Shown in pieces: positions 32,461-42,380 of a stretch of DNA of 64,000 nt; position 1 is the stretch's first letter; each line of letters starts with the position of its first letter. Below the pieces are notes generated by a model. It saw only the letters and a program-made list of their open reading frames with translations, was not told the DNA's origin and searched no databases. This DNA is from JAAYLC01 sp035654795 (GTDB lineage: Bacteria; Bacteroidota; Bacteroidia; Flavobacteriales; Flavobacteriaceae): assembly GCA_035654795.1 (NCBI GenBank), contig DASRWC010000019.1, positions 1 to 64,000 of the forward strand, given 5' to 3'. A program made the translations under genes and the position numbers.

Positions 32461-35016
32461 ATGCCAACAAAAACCCTCCACTCCACCCCTACCATCTACT
32501 CCCAAGATGAAGCTTTTGAAGCCTCGGTTGATTATTTTAAAGGTGATGACCTCGCCGCCCGCGTATGGGTAAATAAATACGCTCTTAAAGATTCCGATGG
32601 GAATATCTATGAAAAAACACCGGACGACATGCACCGCCGAATTGCAAGAGAAATTGCAAGAATCGAGCAACGTTACCCAAATCCGCTGTCGGAGGAAGAA
32701 ATTTATGAGACTATCAAAGATTTCAAATACATCGTCCCTCAAGGCAGCCCAATGGCGGGTATCGGAAATCCTTTCCAAATTGCTTCACTCTCCAACTGTT
32801 TTGTAATAGGAAACGATGGCGACTCCGATTCATACGGTGGTATTATGAAGATAGACCAAGAACAGGTTCAATTGATGAAAAGACGTGGAGGTGTTGGGCA
32901 TGATTTGTCTCATATCCGCCCAAAAGGTTCTCCGGTAAAGAATTCAGCACTCACCTCCACCGGAATTGTTCCTTTTATGGAGCGTTATTCCAATTCCACT
33001 CGAGAAGTTGCGCAAGATGGCCGTCGTGGAGCTTTGATGCTTTCCGTTTCTATAAACCATCCAGATGCAGAGCAATTTATCGATGCTAAAATGGAACAAG
33101 GAAAGGTAACAGGCGCAAACGTATCGGTGCGAATAGATGACGCCTTTATGCAAGCGGTGAAAGAAGATACTACCTACGAACAGAAATACCCTGTTTTTAG
33201 TCAGAATCCGAAATATTCAAAAGAAATCGATGCGCGTAAACTGTGGAAAAAAATTGTTCACAATGCTTGGAAATCTGCAGAACCGGGAATCCTTTTTTGG
33301 GACACCATCATTAAAGAATCTGTCCCGGATTGCTATGCTGATCTAGGTTATAAGACAGTTTCAACAAATCCTTGTGGAGAAATTCCTCTCTGCCCCTATG
33401 ATTCGTGCCGGCTTTTAGCAATAAATCTCTTTTCTTATGTAGAGAATCCATTTACTTCTGAAGCATCCTTCAATTATGAACTATTTGAAAAGCATTTAAA
33501 TATTGCTCAGCGAATTATGGATGACATCATTGATTTGGAACTTGAGAAAATCGATGCTATTCTCGCTAAGATTGATGCTGATCCACAATCGGATGAAATC
33601 AAAGCTGTAGAAAGAAATCTATGGCTCAATATTCAGAAAAAAGCTCTTGAAGGAAGACGTACAGGGATCGGGATTACGGCGGAAGGTGATATGCTTGCAG
33701 CTCTCGGCATCCAATATGGAAGTGATGCCGGCACAGAATTTTCAGTAGATATCCACAAAAGATTGGCCATTGCCGCTTATAGAGCGTCTGTACATACCGC
33801 CAAAGAACGAGGAGCATTTAAAATTTTCGATTCGGAAAGAGAAAAGAACAATCCTTTTATTCTGCGTCTAAAGGAGGCCGACGAGCAACTCTATTACGAA
33901 ATGCTTGAATATGGAAGAAGAAATATAGCCTTACTCACTATCGCACCTACCGGTACAACAAGTTTAATGACTCAAACCACTTCAGGAATCGAACCCGTAT
34001 TTCTTCCGGTTTATAAAAGAAGAAGAAAAGTGAATCCGAATGACAAGGATGTTCGAATAGATTTTGTAGATGAAGTGGGAGACAGCTGGGAAGAATATGT
34101 AGTTTTTCACCACCGATTTAAACAATGGATGGAGGTAAACGGGTATGACACGAGTAAAAATTACTCCCAAGACGAACTGGATAAACTAGTGAAAAAATCA
34201 CCCTATTATAAAGCAACTTCAAACGATGTAGATTGGCTGAATAAGGTGAGAATGCAGGGAGCAGTTCAGAAATGGGTAGACCACTCTATTTCGGTTACCA
34301 TCAATTTGCCTAATGATGTGAGTGAAGATCTTGTAGGCGAATTATATCTGGAAGCGTGGCGTGTGGGATGTAAGGGAGTGACTGTTTACAGAGACGGATC
34401 AAGATCGGGAGTATTGATTTCTAATGACGAGAAAAAAGAGGAAGAGCAACAAGATACGCTCACAGCCTTCCCTACCAAGAGACCTGAAAAACTGGATGCT
34501 GATGTGGTTCGATTCCAGAACAACAAAGACAAATGGATAGCTTTTATCGGTTTAATTGACGGAAAACCTTATGAAATCTTCACCGGTTTTGCAGATGACG
34601 AAGACGGAATCTTAATACCGCGCTGGGTAAATGAAGGTGTAATCATTAAGAATCGGAATGAAGACGGAAGCTCTCGATATGATTTTCAGTATAAAAACAA
34701 AAGAGGATACAAAACAACCATCGAAGGGCTTTCCTATAAATTCAATCCTGAATTTTGGAACTATGCAAAATTGATTTCCAGTACACTTCGTCATGGTATG
34801 CCTATTGAGAAAGTAGTTGATTTAATCAACAGTCTTCAACTCGATACCGAAAGCATCAATACCTGGAAGAACGGAGTGGCGCGCGCACTAAAACGGTATA
34901 TAGAAGATGGCACGGAAGTTAAAAAACAAAAATGTGAAAGCTGTGGCGGCACTTCTTTGGTTTATCAAGAAGGATGTCTTACCTGTAAGAATTGCGGTTC
35001 TTCGAAATGCGGATAG
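32461..35016 (+). CDS. nrdJ: Adenosylcobalamin-dependent (class II) ribonucleotide reductase
   Basis: Makes deoxyribonucleotides with a B12 radical, so it works with or without oxygen. Key parts of the 851 residues: SNCFVIG (N-terminal redox Cys), VGHDLSHIRPKGS, NPCGEIPLCPYDSCRLL (active-site Cys and Glu near 305), PTGTTSLMTQTTSGIEP, and a C-terminal zinc ribbon CESCGGTSLV...CLTCKNCGSS. The long form with the ribbon is the NrdJ subgroup. A GTG at 32452 is also in frame, but ATG 32461 is better placed. It implies a need for vitamin B12; no B12 uptake gene is in the window. Confidence 0.93.
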   Translation: MPTKTLHSTPTIYSQDEAFEASVDYFKGDDLAARVWVNKYALKDSDGNIYEKTPDDMHRRIAREIARIEQRYPNPLSEEEIYETIKDFKYIVPQGSPMAGIGNPFQIASLSNCFVIGNDGDSDSYGGIMKIDQEQVQLMKRRGGVGHDLSHIRPKGSPVKNSALTSTGIVPFMERYSNSTREVAQDGRRGALMLSVSINHPDAEQFIDAKMEQGKVTGANVSVRIDDAFMQAVKEDTTYEQKYPVFSQNPKYSKEIDARKLWKKIVHNAWKSAEPGILFWDTIIKESVPDCYADLGYKTVSTNPCGEIPLCPYDSCRLLAINLFSYVENPFTSEASFNYELFEKHLNIAQRIMDDIIDLELEKIDAILAKIDADPQSDEIKAVERNLWLNIQKKALEGRRTGIGITAEGDMLAALGIQYGSDAGTEFSVDIHKRLAIAAYRASVHTAKERGAFKIFDSEREKNNPFILRLKEADEQLYYEMLEYGRRNIALLTIAPTGTTSLMTQTTSGIEPVFLPVYKRRRKVNPNDKDVRIDFVDEVGDSWEEYVVFHHRFKQWMEVNGYDTSKNYSQDELDKLVKKSPYYKATSNDVDWLNKVRMQGAVQKWVDHSISVTINLPNDVSEDLVGELYLEAWRVGCKGVTVYRDGSRSGVLISNDEKKEEEQQDTLTAFPTKRPEKLDADVVRFQNNKDKWIAFIGLIDGKPYEIFTGFADDEDGILIPRWVNEGVIIKNRNEDGSSRYDFQYKNKRGYKTTIEGLSYKFNPEFWNYAKLISSTLRHGMPIEKVVDLINSLQLDTESINTWKNGVARALKRYIEDGTEVKKQKCESCGGTSLVYQEGCLTCKNCGSSKCG

Positions 35017-35050
35017 ATGATATGTACAATGAATAAATAGTTAAAGGAGG

Positions 35051-35076
35051 AAGCTGTTCGGAAGAGCAGCTTTTTC
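35051..35076 (+). terminator. Terminator of nrdJ
   Basis: AAGCTGTTC/GAGCAGCTT stem with a four-base loop, then TTTTTCTTT. Confidence 0.8.
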
Positions 35077-35107
35077 TTTAGGACTCTCTGTCGAACCGGC
35101 TACAACA

Positions 35108-35138
35108 AAAAAACCGCTTCAAAATAGAAACGGTTTTT
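35108..35138 (-). terminator. Terminator of mdh
   Basis: AAAAACCG/CGGTTTTT stem around a 14-base loop, T run on the minus strand. Confidence 0.75.
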
Positions 35139-35158
35139 GTCTTTAAAGCAAGAACTAT

Positions 35159-36085
35159 CTATTGTTCTAAAAGTGCGTTTACGTTGCGAATGGCCTCGGC
35201 GCTTTCTTTCATTTTAGATTTTTCGGCGTCATTGAGTTCAATTTCAACGATTTCTTCAATTCCATTTCTTCCTAAGATCACCGGAACGCCAATACAGATA
35301 TCTTTCATTCCGTACTCTCCATCAAGCATTACCGAACAAGGGAACATTTTCTTTTGATCGCAAGCGATGGCTTGAACCATAGCAGACACCGCTGCTCCGG
35401 GAGCGTACCATGCGGAAGTTCCTAAAAGCTTGGTTAAGGTTGCTCCCCCCACTTTGGTATCTTCCAAAACTTGGTTTAATCTATCTTCTGAAACGAATTT
35501 CGAAACCGGGATACTGTTACGAGTAGCCAGACGTGTTAAAGGAATCATTCCGGTGTCACTGTGCATCCCAATTACCATTCCATCCACATCACTGATAGGC
35601 GCACCCAAAGCTTCTGCAAGACGGTATTTGAAACGGGCACTGTCCAGCGCTCCTCCCATTCCAATTATTCTATTTTTTGGCAATCCTGAAGTTTGATGAA
35701 CAAGATAAGCCATGGTATCCATAGGATTACTTACAACAATAATGATGGTATCGGGAGAGTATTTTACAAGATTGGCGGAAACTTCCTTTACAATTCCGGC
35801 ATTAATACCGATAAGTTCCTCGCGAGTCATTCCGGGTTTTCTGGGAATTCCGCTGGTAATCACACAAACGTCACTTCCTGCAGTTTTAGAATAATCGTTG
35901 GTTACCCCTGTAATTTTGGTGTCAAACCCGTTCAAAGAAGCTGTTTGCATTAAGTCCATTGCTTTTCCCTCTGCAAAACCTTCTTTAATGTCCACCAGCA
36001 CCACCTCGCTTGCAAAATTCTTGATGGCGATGTATTCGGCGCAACTTGCACCCACGGCACCCGCCCCCACTATTGTTACTTTCAT
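35159..36085 (-). CDS. mdh: Malate dehydrogenase
   Basis: NAD-dependent oxidation of malate in the TCA cycle. The 308-residue LDH-like form shows the nucleotide fold KVTIVGAGAVGASCAEYIA, the substrate loop ITSGIPRKPGMTREEL, VSNPMDTMAYL and the catalytic-His segment GMHSDTGMIPL. The frame is open to 36133, but ATG 36085 begins the conserved Rossmann strand. A TATTTTTG box at 36181-36174 would give an 85-base leader. Confidence 0.95.
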   Translation of the reverse strand: MKVTIVGAGAVGASCAEYIAIKNFASEVVLVDIKEGFAEGKAMDLMQTASLNGFDTKITGVTNDYSKTAGSDVCVITSGIPRKPGMTREELIGINAGIVKEVSANLVKYSPDTIIIVVSNPMDTMAYLVHQTSGLPKNRIIGMGGALDSARFKYRLAEALGAPISDVDGMVIGMHSDTGMIPLTRLATRNSIPVSKFVSEDRLNQVLEDTKVGGATLTKLLGTSAWYAPGAAVSAMVQAIACDQKKMFPCSVMLDGEYGMKDICIGVPVILGRNGIEEIVEIELNDAEKSKMKESAEAIRNVNALLEQ

Positions 36086-36250
36086 TATAAAATTTTTATA
36101 TGTTATTAAAAATGATTGAAATAACTTCAGCAAAATGCAATTTTATCGGAAAAATGTTTTTGAAGAAGTTGTACAAAAATACCAATAAGTCTTAAAAAAG
36201 CAGCATTATTTTGACAGAAAAGCGGGCTGAACAACGGATGCCAAAATAAA

Positions 36251-36285
36251 AAAAACCGGAGCTAAAATTACGATCTCCGGTTTTT
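36251..36285 (-). terminator. Terminator of gyrB
   Basis: Perfect AAAAACCGGAG/CTCCGGTTTTT stem with T-rich tail on the minus strand. Confidence 0.85.
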
Positions 36286-36308
36286 CTACTTTTACTAAAA
36301 GAAGCTAA

Positions 36309-38249
36309 TTAAGCATCAATGTGCGCGTAAATAGCATTTTTTTCTATAAATTCTCGTCTTGGTGGAACTTCGTCTCCCATTAACATCGAAAAGATTCGGT
36401 CTGCTTCAGTTCCATTTTCAATGGTGACCCGGCGCAATGTTCTATGTTCAGGATTCATGGTAGTGTCCCATAACTGCTCGGCATTCATTTCTCCAAGTCC
36501 TTTATATCGCTGAATAGTAGCACCCCCTCCAAGTTCCGCGTTTATTTCATCTCTTTCTTTATCACTCCACGCATAAACACGTTTTGCACCTTTCTTCAAT
36601 AAATAAAGTGGTGGAGTAGCAATATACACATGCCCTCCTTCTATCAGTTCACGCATATATCTAAAGAAGAAAGTAAGAATAAGTGTTGAAATGTGGCTAC
36701 CATCAACATCCGCGTCACACATAATCACTACTTTGTGGTATCTTAATTTATCAAGATTGAGAGCTTTGCTATCCTCCTCCGTTCCAATTGTTACACCGAG
36801 GGCGGTATAAATATTTTTAATTTCTTCATTTTCAAAGACTTTATGATGCATTGCCTTCTCAACATTCAGAATTTTACCGCGCAAGGGCAAAATAGCTTGA
36901 AACGCCCTGTCTCTACCTTGCTTAGCAGTTCCTCCAGCCGAGTCCCCCTCCACAAGAAACACTTCGCATTTCTCCGGATCCTGTTCAGAACAATCTGAGA
37001 GTTTTCCGGGCAATCCACCTCCACTCATTACCGTCTTTCGCTGCACCATTTCTCGAGCTTTCCGAGCAGCATGTCGTGCTTGTGCTGCAAGAATCACTTT
37101 CTGAACAATTATTCTGGCATCATTCGGATGCTCCTCCAGATAATTTTCAAGCATTTCAGAAACTGCCTGACTTACCGCCGCAGTTACTTCACGGTTTCCT
37201 AATTTTGTTTTGGTTTGACCTTCAAATTGAGGTTCCTGAACCTTTACAGAAATAATAGCTGTGAGACCTTCTCTGAAATCATCCCCTGCAATTTCAAATT
37301 TTAATTTATCCAACATTCCTGAAGAGTCTGCATATTTCTTCAAGGTTCGTGTCAATCCCGCTCGGAAACCTGATAAATGAGTTCCTCCTTCGTGGGTATT
37401 GATATTATTTACATAAGAATGAAGATTTTCTGTAAAAGAGGTGTTATATACCATTGCTACTTCCACCGGAATATCACTCTTTTCCCCTTCCATGAAAATG
37501 ACATTGGAAATAAGCGGCTCCCGATTCCCATCCAAGAATCGAATGAACTCCTTCAATCCTTCATCACTAAAAAAGGTTTCAGAAACAAAATTTCCTTCCT
37601 TATCCGTTTCACGTTTGTCTGTAAGTTTTATGGTAATCCCTTTATTCAAATAAGCAAGCTCCCGTAGTCGCCCGGCCAAGGTATCATAATTGAATTCCGT
37701 TGTCTGCTTGAAGATATCTGAATCCGGTTTAAACGTAACTTTTGTTCCGCGATCTTCTGTCTCGCCGATAGTTTTTACGGGATAATCTGCTTTTCCTCGT
37801 GCATATTCCTGCTGCCAGATCTTTCCATCACGATAAACAGTGGCTGTGAGATGCTCTGAAAGCGCGTTAACAACCGAGACCCCCACTCCGTGAAGACCTC
37901 CGGAAACCTTATATGAATCCTTATCAAATTTACCTCCCGCTCCAATTTTAGTCATAACAACTTCAAGAGCAGAGACACCTTCTTTTTTATGAATATCTAC
38001 CGGAATTCCCCGACCATTATCCCTAACAGTTATTGAATTATCTTCATTTATTGCAACTTCAATAGTATCGCAATAGCCGGCCATGGCCTCATCAATAGAG
38101 TTATCTACAACTTCATAGACCAAATGATGCAATCCTCTGGGGCCCACATCGCCAATATACATAGAGGGACGCATGCGTACGTGCTCCATCCCCTCTAGGG
38201 CCTGAATTTGGTCGGCACCATAGCTTGCTTGTGATCGTTCTTGATTCAT
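36309..38249 (-). CDS. gyrB: DNA gyrase subunit B
   Basis: ATPase subunit of gyrase. GHKL motifs are present in 646 residues: EVVDNSIDEAMAGYCDTI, DNGRGIPVDIHKKEG, GGLHGVGVSVVNAL; the TOPRIM parts EVFLVEGDSAGGTAKQGRD and CDADVDGSHI; and the QRYKGLGEMN end domain. No insert in the C-terminal domain as in E. coli, so it is the short form. The start is ATG 38249 (NQERSQASYGADQIQ); upstream frame continues to 38276. A TATATTTG box (38295-38288) lies just upstream. Confidence 0.96.
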   Translation of the reverse strand: MNQERSQASYGADQIQALEGMEHVRMRPSMYIGDVGPRGLHHLVYEVVDNSIDEAMAGYCDTIEVAINEDNSITVRDNGRGIPVDIHKKEGVSALEVVMTKIGAGGKFDKDSYKVSGGLHGVGVSVVNALSEHLTATVYRDGKIWQQEYARGKADYPVKTIGETEDRGTKVTFKPDSDIFKQTTEFNYDTLAGRLRELAYLNKGITIKLTDKRETDKEGNFVSETFFSDEGLKEFIRFLDGNREPLISNVIFMEGEKSDIPVEVAMVYNTSFTENLHSYVNNINTHEGGTHLSGFRAGLTRTLKKYADSSGMLDKLKFEIAGDDFREGLTAIISVKVQEPQFEGQTKTKLGNREVTAAVSQAVSEMLENYLEEHPNDARIIVQKVILAAQARHAARKAREMVQRKTVMSGGGLPGKLSDCSEQDPEKCEVFLVEGDSAGGTAKQGRDRAFQAILPLRGKILNVEKAMHHKVFENEEIKNIYTALGVTIGTEEDSKALNLDKLRYHKVVIMCDADVDGSHISTLILTFFFRYMRELIEGGHVYIATPPLYLLKKGAKRVYAWSDKERDEINAELGGGATIQRYKGLGEMNAEQLWDTTMNPEHRTLRRVTIENGTEADRIFSMLMGDEVPPRREFIEKNAIYAHIDA

Positions 38250-38287
38250 AAATTTTATTAAAATGTTTTGGGTCAAAAAATAACATA

Positions 38288-38295
38288 CAAATATA
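38288..38295 (-). promoter_or_regulatory. -7 element TATATTTG of gyrB
   Basis: Exact TAnnTTTG on the minus strand, about 40 bases before the gyrB ATG. Confidence 0.5.
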
Positions 38296-38484
38296 CGGAA
38301 TCTATGGGGAAATCAGGGTCTTTCATCAAACGCATCTTTCAACTTATTAACAAAATAAAATGTCAAACTCATACGTTTTAGGTACCACACAAATGTTTAA
38401 GTAAAAAAAGAAACTTACCCTTTTCCAATTAAACTAACTTGTCTTTTTTATGTCCTATTTTTGAATAACCCGATTTAAGAGATC

Positions 38485-39024
38485 ATGAACTATTACATCT
38501 TATTATTTCTCTTTTTAATTTCGACCAATAGCTTTTCTCAACAATTTCCACCGATGGATGTTTCTCCTATGGATCTGGCTGTTGCACGACACAAAAAAGA
38601 TGGACCTCCGGTAGCGAGAGTCATATACAGCAGACCACAAAAAAAGGACAGGAAGATTTTCGGAGCTCTTGTTCCCTATGGAAAAGTATGGAGAACCGGC
38701 GCCAATGAAGCTACAGAATTGGATCTTTATGAAGCAATGTACCTTGGAAACACATGCTTAGACCCGGGCACTTATACCCTCTACACGATCCCTAATGAAA
38801 AAGAGTGGACTATAATTATTAATGCAGATACTGATGTTTGGGGTGCTTTTAGCTATAAAAAGGAAAAAGATCTTGTTCGTATAAATGTTCCCGTCCACCA
38901 AGCCGCGGCACCTATTGAAGCTTTGTCAATGATTTTTCAAGATTCCAAAAAAGGCGTTACGCTTTTAATAGGCTGGGATAATGTGTATGTAGAAATCCCT
39001 TTTAAACATGCCAATCCACATTAG
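38485..39024 (+). CDS. DUF2911 secreted protein
   Basis: The 179-residue product has a signal peptide (YILLFLFLISTNSFSQ) followed by the DUF2911 pattern: ARVIYSRPQKKDRKIFGALV, YGKVWRTGANEATEL, LDPGTYTLYTIPNEKEWTII and VEIPFKHAN. DUF2911 proteins are abundant secreted or periplasmic beta proteins in Bacteroidota with unknown function. A -7 box TATTTTTG (38456-38463) precedes it. It converges on queE with a 6-base gap. Confidence 0.8.
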   Translation: MNYYILLFLFLISTNSFSQQFPPMDVSPMDLAVARHKKDGPPVARVIYSRPQKKDRKIFGALVPYGKVWRTGANEATELDLYEAMYLGNTCLDPGTYTLYTIPNEKEWTIIINADTDVWGAFSYKKEKDLVRINVPVHQAAAPIEALSMIFQDSKKGVTLLIGWDNVYVEIPFKHANPH

Positions 39025-39030
39025 AAAACA

Positions 39031-39669
39031 CTAAGGGATATTCAAGTATTTATGGGTCTGTAACGATACTTTCCATTGGGGATTTTGCATAACATAATCT
39101 ACTATTAACGGCATCATCTTGTCCCGCTTGCTCCATTCGGGCTGTAGGTATAAATAACAGTTGTCATTAACTTTGGACGCCTGCTCTTCTGCAAAACGAA
39201 AATCATCTTTATTAAAAATGATCATTTTCAATTCATTTGCCTTTTTATAAACACTCTCAGTAGGAAGTTTTCTTTTCTTTGGAGACAAGCAGATCCAATC
39301 CCAAGAGCCCGATAAATTATAGGCACCGGAGGTTTCAATGTTTGTTGTAAAACCCGCTGACTGCAACTGCTCGGTTAAGGGCCCCATATTATACATCAAA
39401 GGTTCACCCCCGGTCACTACCACCAGCTTTGATCTACCGGAGGCTTCTTTGGCATTTCTCACTAATTCTCCGATTGCTTTGGGAGGGTGCAGCAATGCGT
39501 CCCAACTTTCCTTCACATCACACCAATGGCATCCCACATCACAACCTCCCACACGAATAAAATATGCAGCGGTTCCTTTATGAAATCCCTCCCCCTGAAT
39601 GGTGTAAAATTCTTCCATTAAGGGCAACATTAAGCCCCTTTCAATCTCTGATTGTACTTCAATTTTCAT
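39031..39669 (-). CDS. queE: 7-carboxy-7-deazaguanine synthase (radical SAM)
   Basis: Radical SAM step of queuosine/preQ1 synthesis, rearranging CPH4 to CDG. In 212 residues the cluster motif is Cys43-x3-Cys47-x2-Cys50 (VGGCDVGCHWCDVKESW), after the substrate part EFYTIQGEGFHKGT, and VVTGGEPLMY follows. The cluster loop is normal in length for QueE. No other queuosine gene is adjacent. Confidence 0.93.
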   Translation of the reverse strand: MKIEVQSEIERGLMLPLMEEFYTIQGEGFHKGTAAYFIRVGGCDVGCHWCDVKESWDALLHPPKAIGELVRNAKEASGRSKLVVVTGGEPLMYNMGPLTEQLQSAGFTTNIETSGAYNLSGSWDWICLSPKKRKLPTESVYKKANELKMIIFNKDDFRFAEEQASKVNDNCYLYLQPEWSKRDKMMPLIVDYVMQNPQWKVSLQTHKYLNIP

Positions 39670-39786
39670 AACTGCAAAAATACCACTTTTTGCACTACAA
39701 ATTCGGGAGATATTCCCTTGCTTTTTTCCTGGAATTGGAACTATAATTTTATTTTTTTGGAAATCTTAGAATGGTTGACTATTTGT

Positions 39787-39794
39787 TACTTTTG
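39787..39794 (+). promoter_or_regulatory. -7 element TACTTTTG of the downstream lipoprotein gene
   Basis: Exact TAnnTTTG match; start of the lipoprotein reading frame lies 45 bases downstream. Confidence 0.4.
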
Positions 39795-39839
39795 CACCAA
39801 AATATGAACAAGAAGATTATTAAAATACCCATCGTTAGG

Positions 39840-40397
39840 ATGAAAAAAACTTTACTTCTAGCTACACTTGTTGCACTTGCTTTTGTTCAATGCAAAAAAA
39901 AAGATGATCCCTTCTTAATAAAAGAAGGTGCTATCGGGAAACTTTCTTCTGAAACCAGAGTCAAGCAACTGGATTCAATTTTTGCAATGGATTCCATAGT
40001 TAAAACAAGTGCATCACCAAATGCCCTCGAAACTCAAGGTGAAGTGGAAATTTATGAAAAAGGCGGAAAGCGGTTGCTATTTCTTTCTCCAAAGGACTAT
40101 AACGATCCAAACTCTACTATTTCCGATGTTTTGATTTATGATGTACGATATAAGACGGAAAAAGGCCTAACTGCAGATAATACTTTCAAAGATTTTAAAG
40201 ACAACTACAAGATTAAACATATTGAGCGCATCATTAACGGAGCCATGATTTTTTTTGAAGACACTGACATTTATCTCACTATTGATGCAAAATACCTGAC
40301 TCCCGAAGCAAAAAATAATACAGAAGAAAAACTTGAAGCAACGGATATTGTAGATAATGCACCTATAAAATATTTTCGATTGGATTGGGATAAATAA
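39840..40397 (+). CDS. Lipoprotein of unknown function
   Basis: From ATG 39840 the 185-residue product begins KKTLLLATLVALAFVQC, a clean lipoprotein signal with the Cys followed by KKKDD. The mature part shows repeated beta strands (EGAIGKLSSETRVKQLDSIF, GEVEIYEKGGKRLLFL, HIERIINGAMIFFEDTDIYL). I do not recognise a named family. An upstream ATG at 39804 would push the signal inside the protein, so it is rejected. A lone gene between queE and a small Rho_N-like gene. Confidence 0.6.
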   Translation: MKKTLLLATLVALAFVQCKKKDDPFLIKEGAIGKLSSETRVKQLDSIFAMDSIVKTSASPNALETQGEVEIYEKGGKRLLFLSPKDYNDPNSTISDVLIYDVRYKTEKGLTADNTFKDFKDNYKIKHIERIINGAMIFFEDTDIYLTIDAKYLTPEAKNNTEEKLEATDIVDNAPIKYFRLDWDK

Positions 40398-40455
40398 CAA
40401 TCCGGCAGACTGTAGTTAGTCTACTAAGTTTTTGTTAAGCGCCGTTTTAATATGT

Positions 40456-40498
40456 CAGATTTGATTTAATTTTAGATCTGCCGTTTAAGACGGTTTTT
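40456..40498 (+). terminator. Probable terminator after the lipoprotein gene
   Basis: A CAGAT/ATCTG hairpin (40456-40480) is followed directly by CCGT-TTAAG-ACGG and TTTTTT. Stems are short, so confidence is moderate. Confidence 0.5.
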
Positions 40499-40540
40499 TA
40501 TTTTATCTTTTTACTAATTATAAACGAAAGAATTAAGATC

Positions 40541-40780
40541 ATGCCTGATAATCGAATAAAAAATGAAAAACAATATGAGGCCTTACGTGAAAAGGGGTAT
40601 AGTAAAGAAAAATCTGCCCGTATCGCAAATACTCCCAACGCCGGAAAGAAAGGAGGTCACGCCAAGAGATATGAAGATCGGAATAAAAAAGATATTTATG
40701 AAGAAGCAAGAAAGGCTGATATTAAAGGACGCTCTAAAATGTCTAAAGAACAATTAATCCACGCATTAAGAAACAACTAA
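40541..40780 (+). CDS. Small Rho_N/SAP-like basic protein
   Basis: The 79-residue lysine-rich protein ends in DIYEEARKADIKGRSKMSKEQL, a Rho termination factor N-terminal-like (SAP-type) helix pair that usually binds nucleic acid; the N-terminal half (EKQYEALREKGYSKEKSARIAN) is typical of small proteins annotated as DUF7218 or plasmid stabilisation-like. No toxin partner is seen. It is followed after 21 bases by the AI-2E-family permease. Confidence 0.65.
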   Translation: MPDNRIKNEKQYEALREKGYSKEKSARIANTPNAGKKGGHAKRYEDRNKKDIYEEARKADIKGRSKMSKEQLIHALRNN

Positions 40781-40801
40781 AAATTTGAGGACACGTTCCG
40801 C

Positions 40802-41854
40802 ATGAATAAAGATCAGCACAACTACATCCCCACTCAGATAATCCGCCAAATTTTCATAATTTTTGTAATCCTCATTTTGGCGGGTCTTATTTTTATCAAA
40901 TTACTTCCATACCTCTCGGGTATGCTGGGCGCCATTACACTTTATGTAGTGATGCGGAAATGGATGCGTTATCTGACAGATAGGAAAAAATGGCCAAAGC
41001 CATTAGCGGCGGGAGTCTTGATGTTTTCTTCTTTTATTACTATAGTTGTTCCCATTGGAGGAGTAATCTTCATGCTAGGAAATAAAATTGCAAAAGGAAC
41101 AGAAAATACAGAAGAAATCGTTGCCCCTGTAAAGGAATACATGCAGAAGCTAGATTCAGATTACGGCATTGATCTTAGCAACAAAGTAGATGCAACCGCT
41201 GTAAGTCAATGGGTCTCCAATCACCTTCAAGAATGGTTAGGAACCACCGTAAATGCTGTAATGGCTATTCTTCTTATGTACTTTCTCCTCTACTTTATGC
41301 TCACCAATCATGAGCGCTTTAGAGAAATCATTTGCCAATACATTCCTATGAATCAAGCCAACCTTCGGGAGATAGGTCAAGAAGTCAGAGGGATGGTTCG
41401 CGCCAATGCTATTGGGATTCCGCTTGTAGGTTTAGCTCAAGGTATTGTAGCGCTTGTTGGTTTTTTCATTTTCGGAATAGACGATCCGTGGTTCTGGTTC
41501 GTAATAATTTCTATTGCGAGTATGGTACCTTTTGTGGGAACCAGCTTGGGGATGCTCCCCATTTTTCTTCTTACTCTGGCATCGGGTGAAACCTTTTCTG
41601 CCTGGGCAATTTTGATTTACGGTTTCGTTGTTGTAGGAATGACAGACAATATTACGCGTCTATACATGCTGAAACGATTGGAAGACGTGCACCCATTGAT
41701 TACACTTATAGGTGTTATGGTTGGGGTGCCTCTTTTTGGATTTATCGGTCTAATTTTTGGCCCTTTATTAGTAAGTCTATTCCTTATCATCGTCAAAATT
41801 TATAGACAACAATATGGTAAGGATGGAGCTCCCGCTGAACACGAACGTCTTTGA
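40802..41854 (+). CDS. AI-2E-family (TqsA/PerM-like) transporter
   Basis: Integral membrane protein of 350 residues. It has two N-terminal helices (FIIFVILILAGLIFIKLLPY), a soluble middle domain, and the conserved C-terminal block with FFIFGIDDPWFWFVIISIAS and FIGLIFGPLLVSLFLIIVKI. The VPFVGTSLGMLPIF stretch is the usual family signature. Family members export small molecules or act in pH and sodium tolerance; which applies here is unknown. Confidence 0.85.
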   Translation: MNKDQHNYIPTQIIRQIFIIFVILILAGLIFIKLLPYLSGMLGAITLYVVMRKWMRYLTDRKKWPKPLAAGVLMFSSFITIVVPIGGVIFMLGNKIAKGTENTEEIVAPVKEYMQKLDSDYGIDLSNKVDATAVSQWVSNHLQEWLGTTVNAVMAILLMYFLLYFMLTNHERFREIICQYIPMNQANLREIGQEVRGMVRANAIGIPLVGLAQGIVALVGFFIFGIDDPWFWFVIISIASMVPFVGTSLGMLPIFLLTLASGETFSAWAILIYGFVVVGMTDNITRLYMLKRLEDVHPLITLIGVMVGVPLFGFIGLIFGPLLVSLFLIIVKIYRQQYGKDGAPAEHERL

Positions 41855-41918
41855 GAACTCTTATATTTATAACAAAACTTTATAATCCATTGAGCAAATA
41901 ATCTTTATTTTTAGGATT

Positions 41919-41926
41919 TAAATTTG
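41919..41926 (+). promoter_or_regulatory. -7 element TAAATTTG of the DUF1232 gene
   Basis: Exact TAnnTTTG match, 10 bases before the ATG at 41937. Confidence 0.4.
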
Positions 41927-41936
41927 AATTAATAAA

Positions 41937-42380
41937 ATGTTTTTTAGCAAAGAAAAAAGAGCTCCGCAAACTTCCACTATCGCAATGATGGATAGCCGAA
42001 TAAAAGAAACATATATGGAAGACGAAATAGAGAAAATAAAGGAAGAAGATCTGGAAGAAGTTCTGGATAATGAGGAAAAAATTTCCAAAAAGCTTCACAA
42101 GGCTCGTCCTCTTCGACGTTTTGTTAATATTGGCAAGGTTATGTTCGAAATGTTGTGGGACATTAAGAACGGAAAATATAAAGAAACACCTTGGTTTACC
42201 ATTGCCACAGTTGTGGTGATGTTCCTATACATTCTAAACCCGCTAGATCTAGTTCCCGATTTCATTCCGGGTCTTGGCTATCTCGATGACCTTGCCATCA
42301 TGACCATAGGACTGGGATGGATCGAAACCGATTTACACAAGTATTTAGATTGGAGACTGGAGCGTGAAGAGAACTGCTAG
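41937..42380 (+). CDS. DUF1232 (YkvA-like) membrane protein
   Basis: The 147-residue protein has a charged N-terminal half (EIEKIKEEDLEEVLDNEEK) and then the DUF1232 core: FTIATVVVMFLYILNPLDLV, PDFIPGLGYLDDLAIM, GLGWIETDLHKYLDW. One membrane helix is evident. Function unknown. Its final four bases overlap folD, which converges on it. Confidence 0.8.
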   Translation: MFFSKEKRAPQTSTIAMMDSRIKETYMEDEIEKIKEEDLEEVLDNEEKISKKLHKARPLRRFVNIGKVMFEMLWDIKNGKYKETPWFTIATVVVMFLYILNPLDLVPDFIPGLGYLDDLAIMTIGLGWIETDLHKYLDWRLEREENC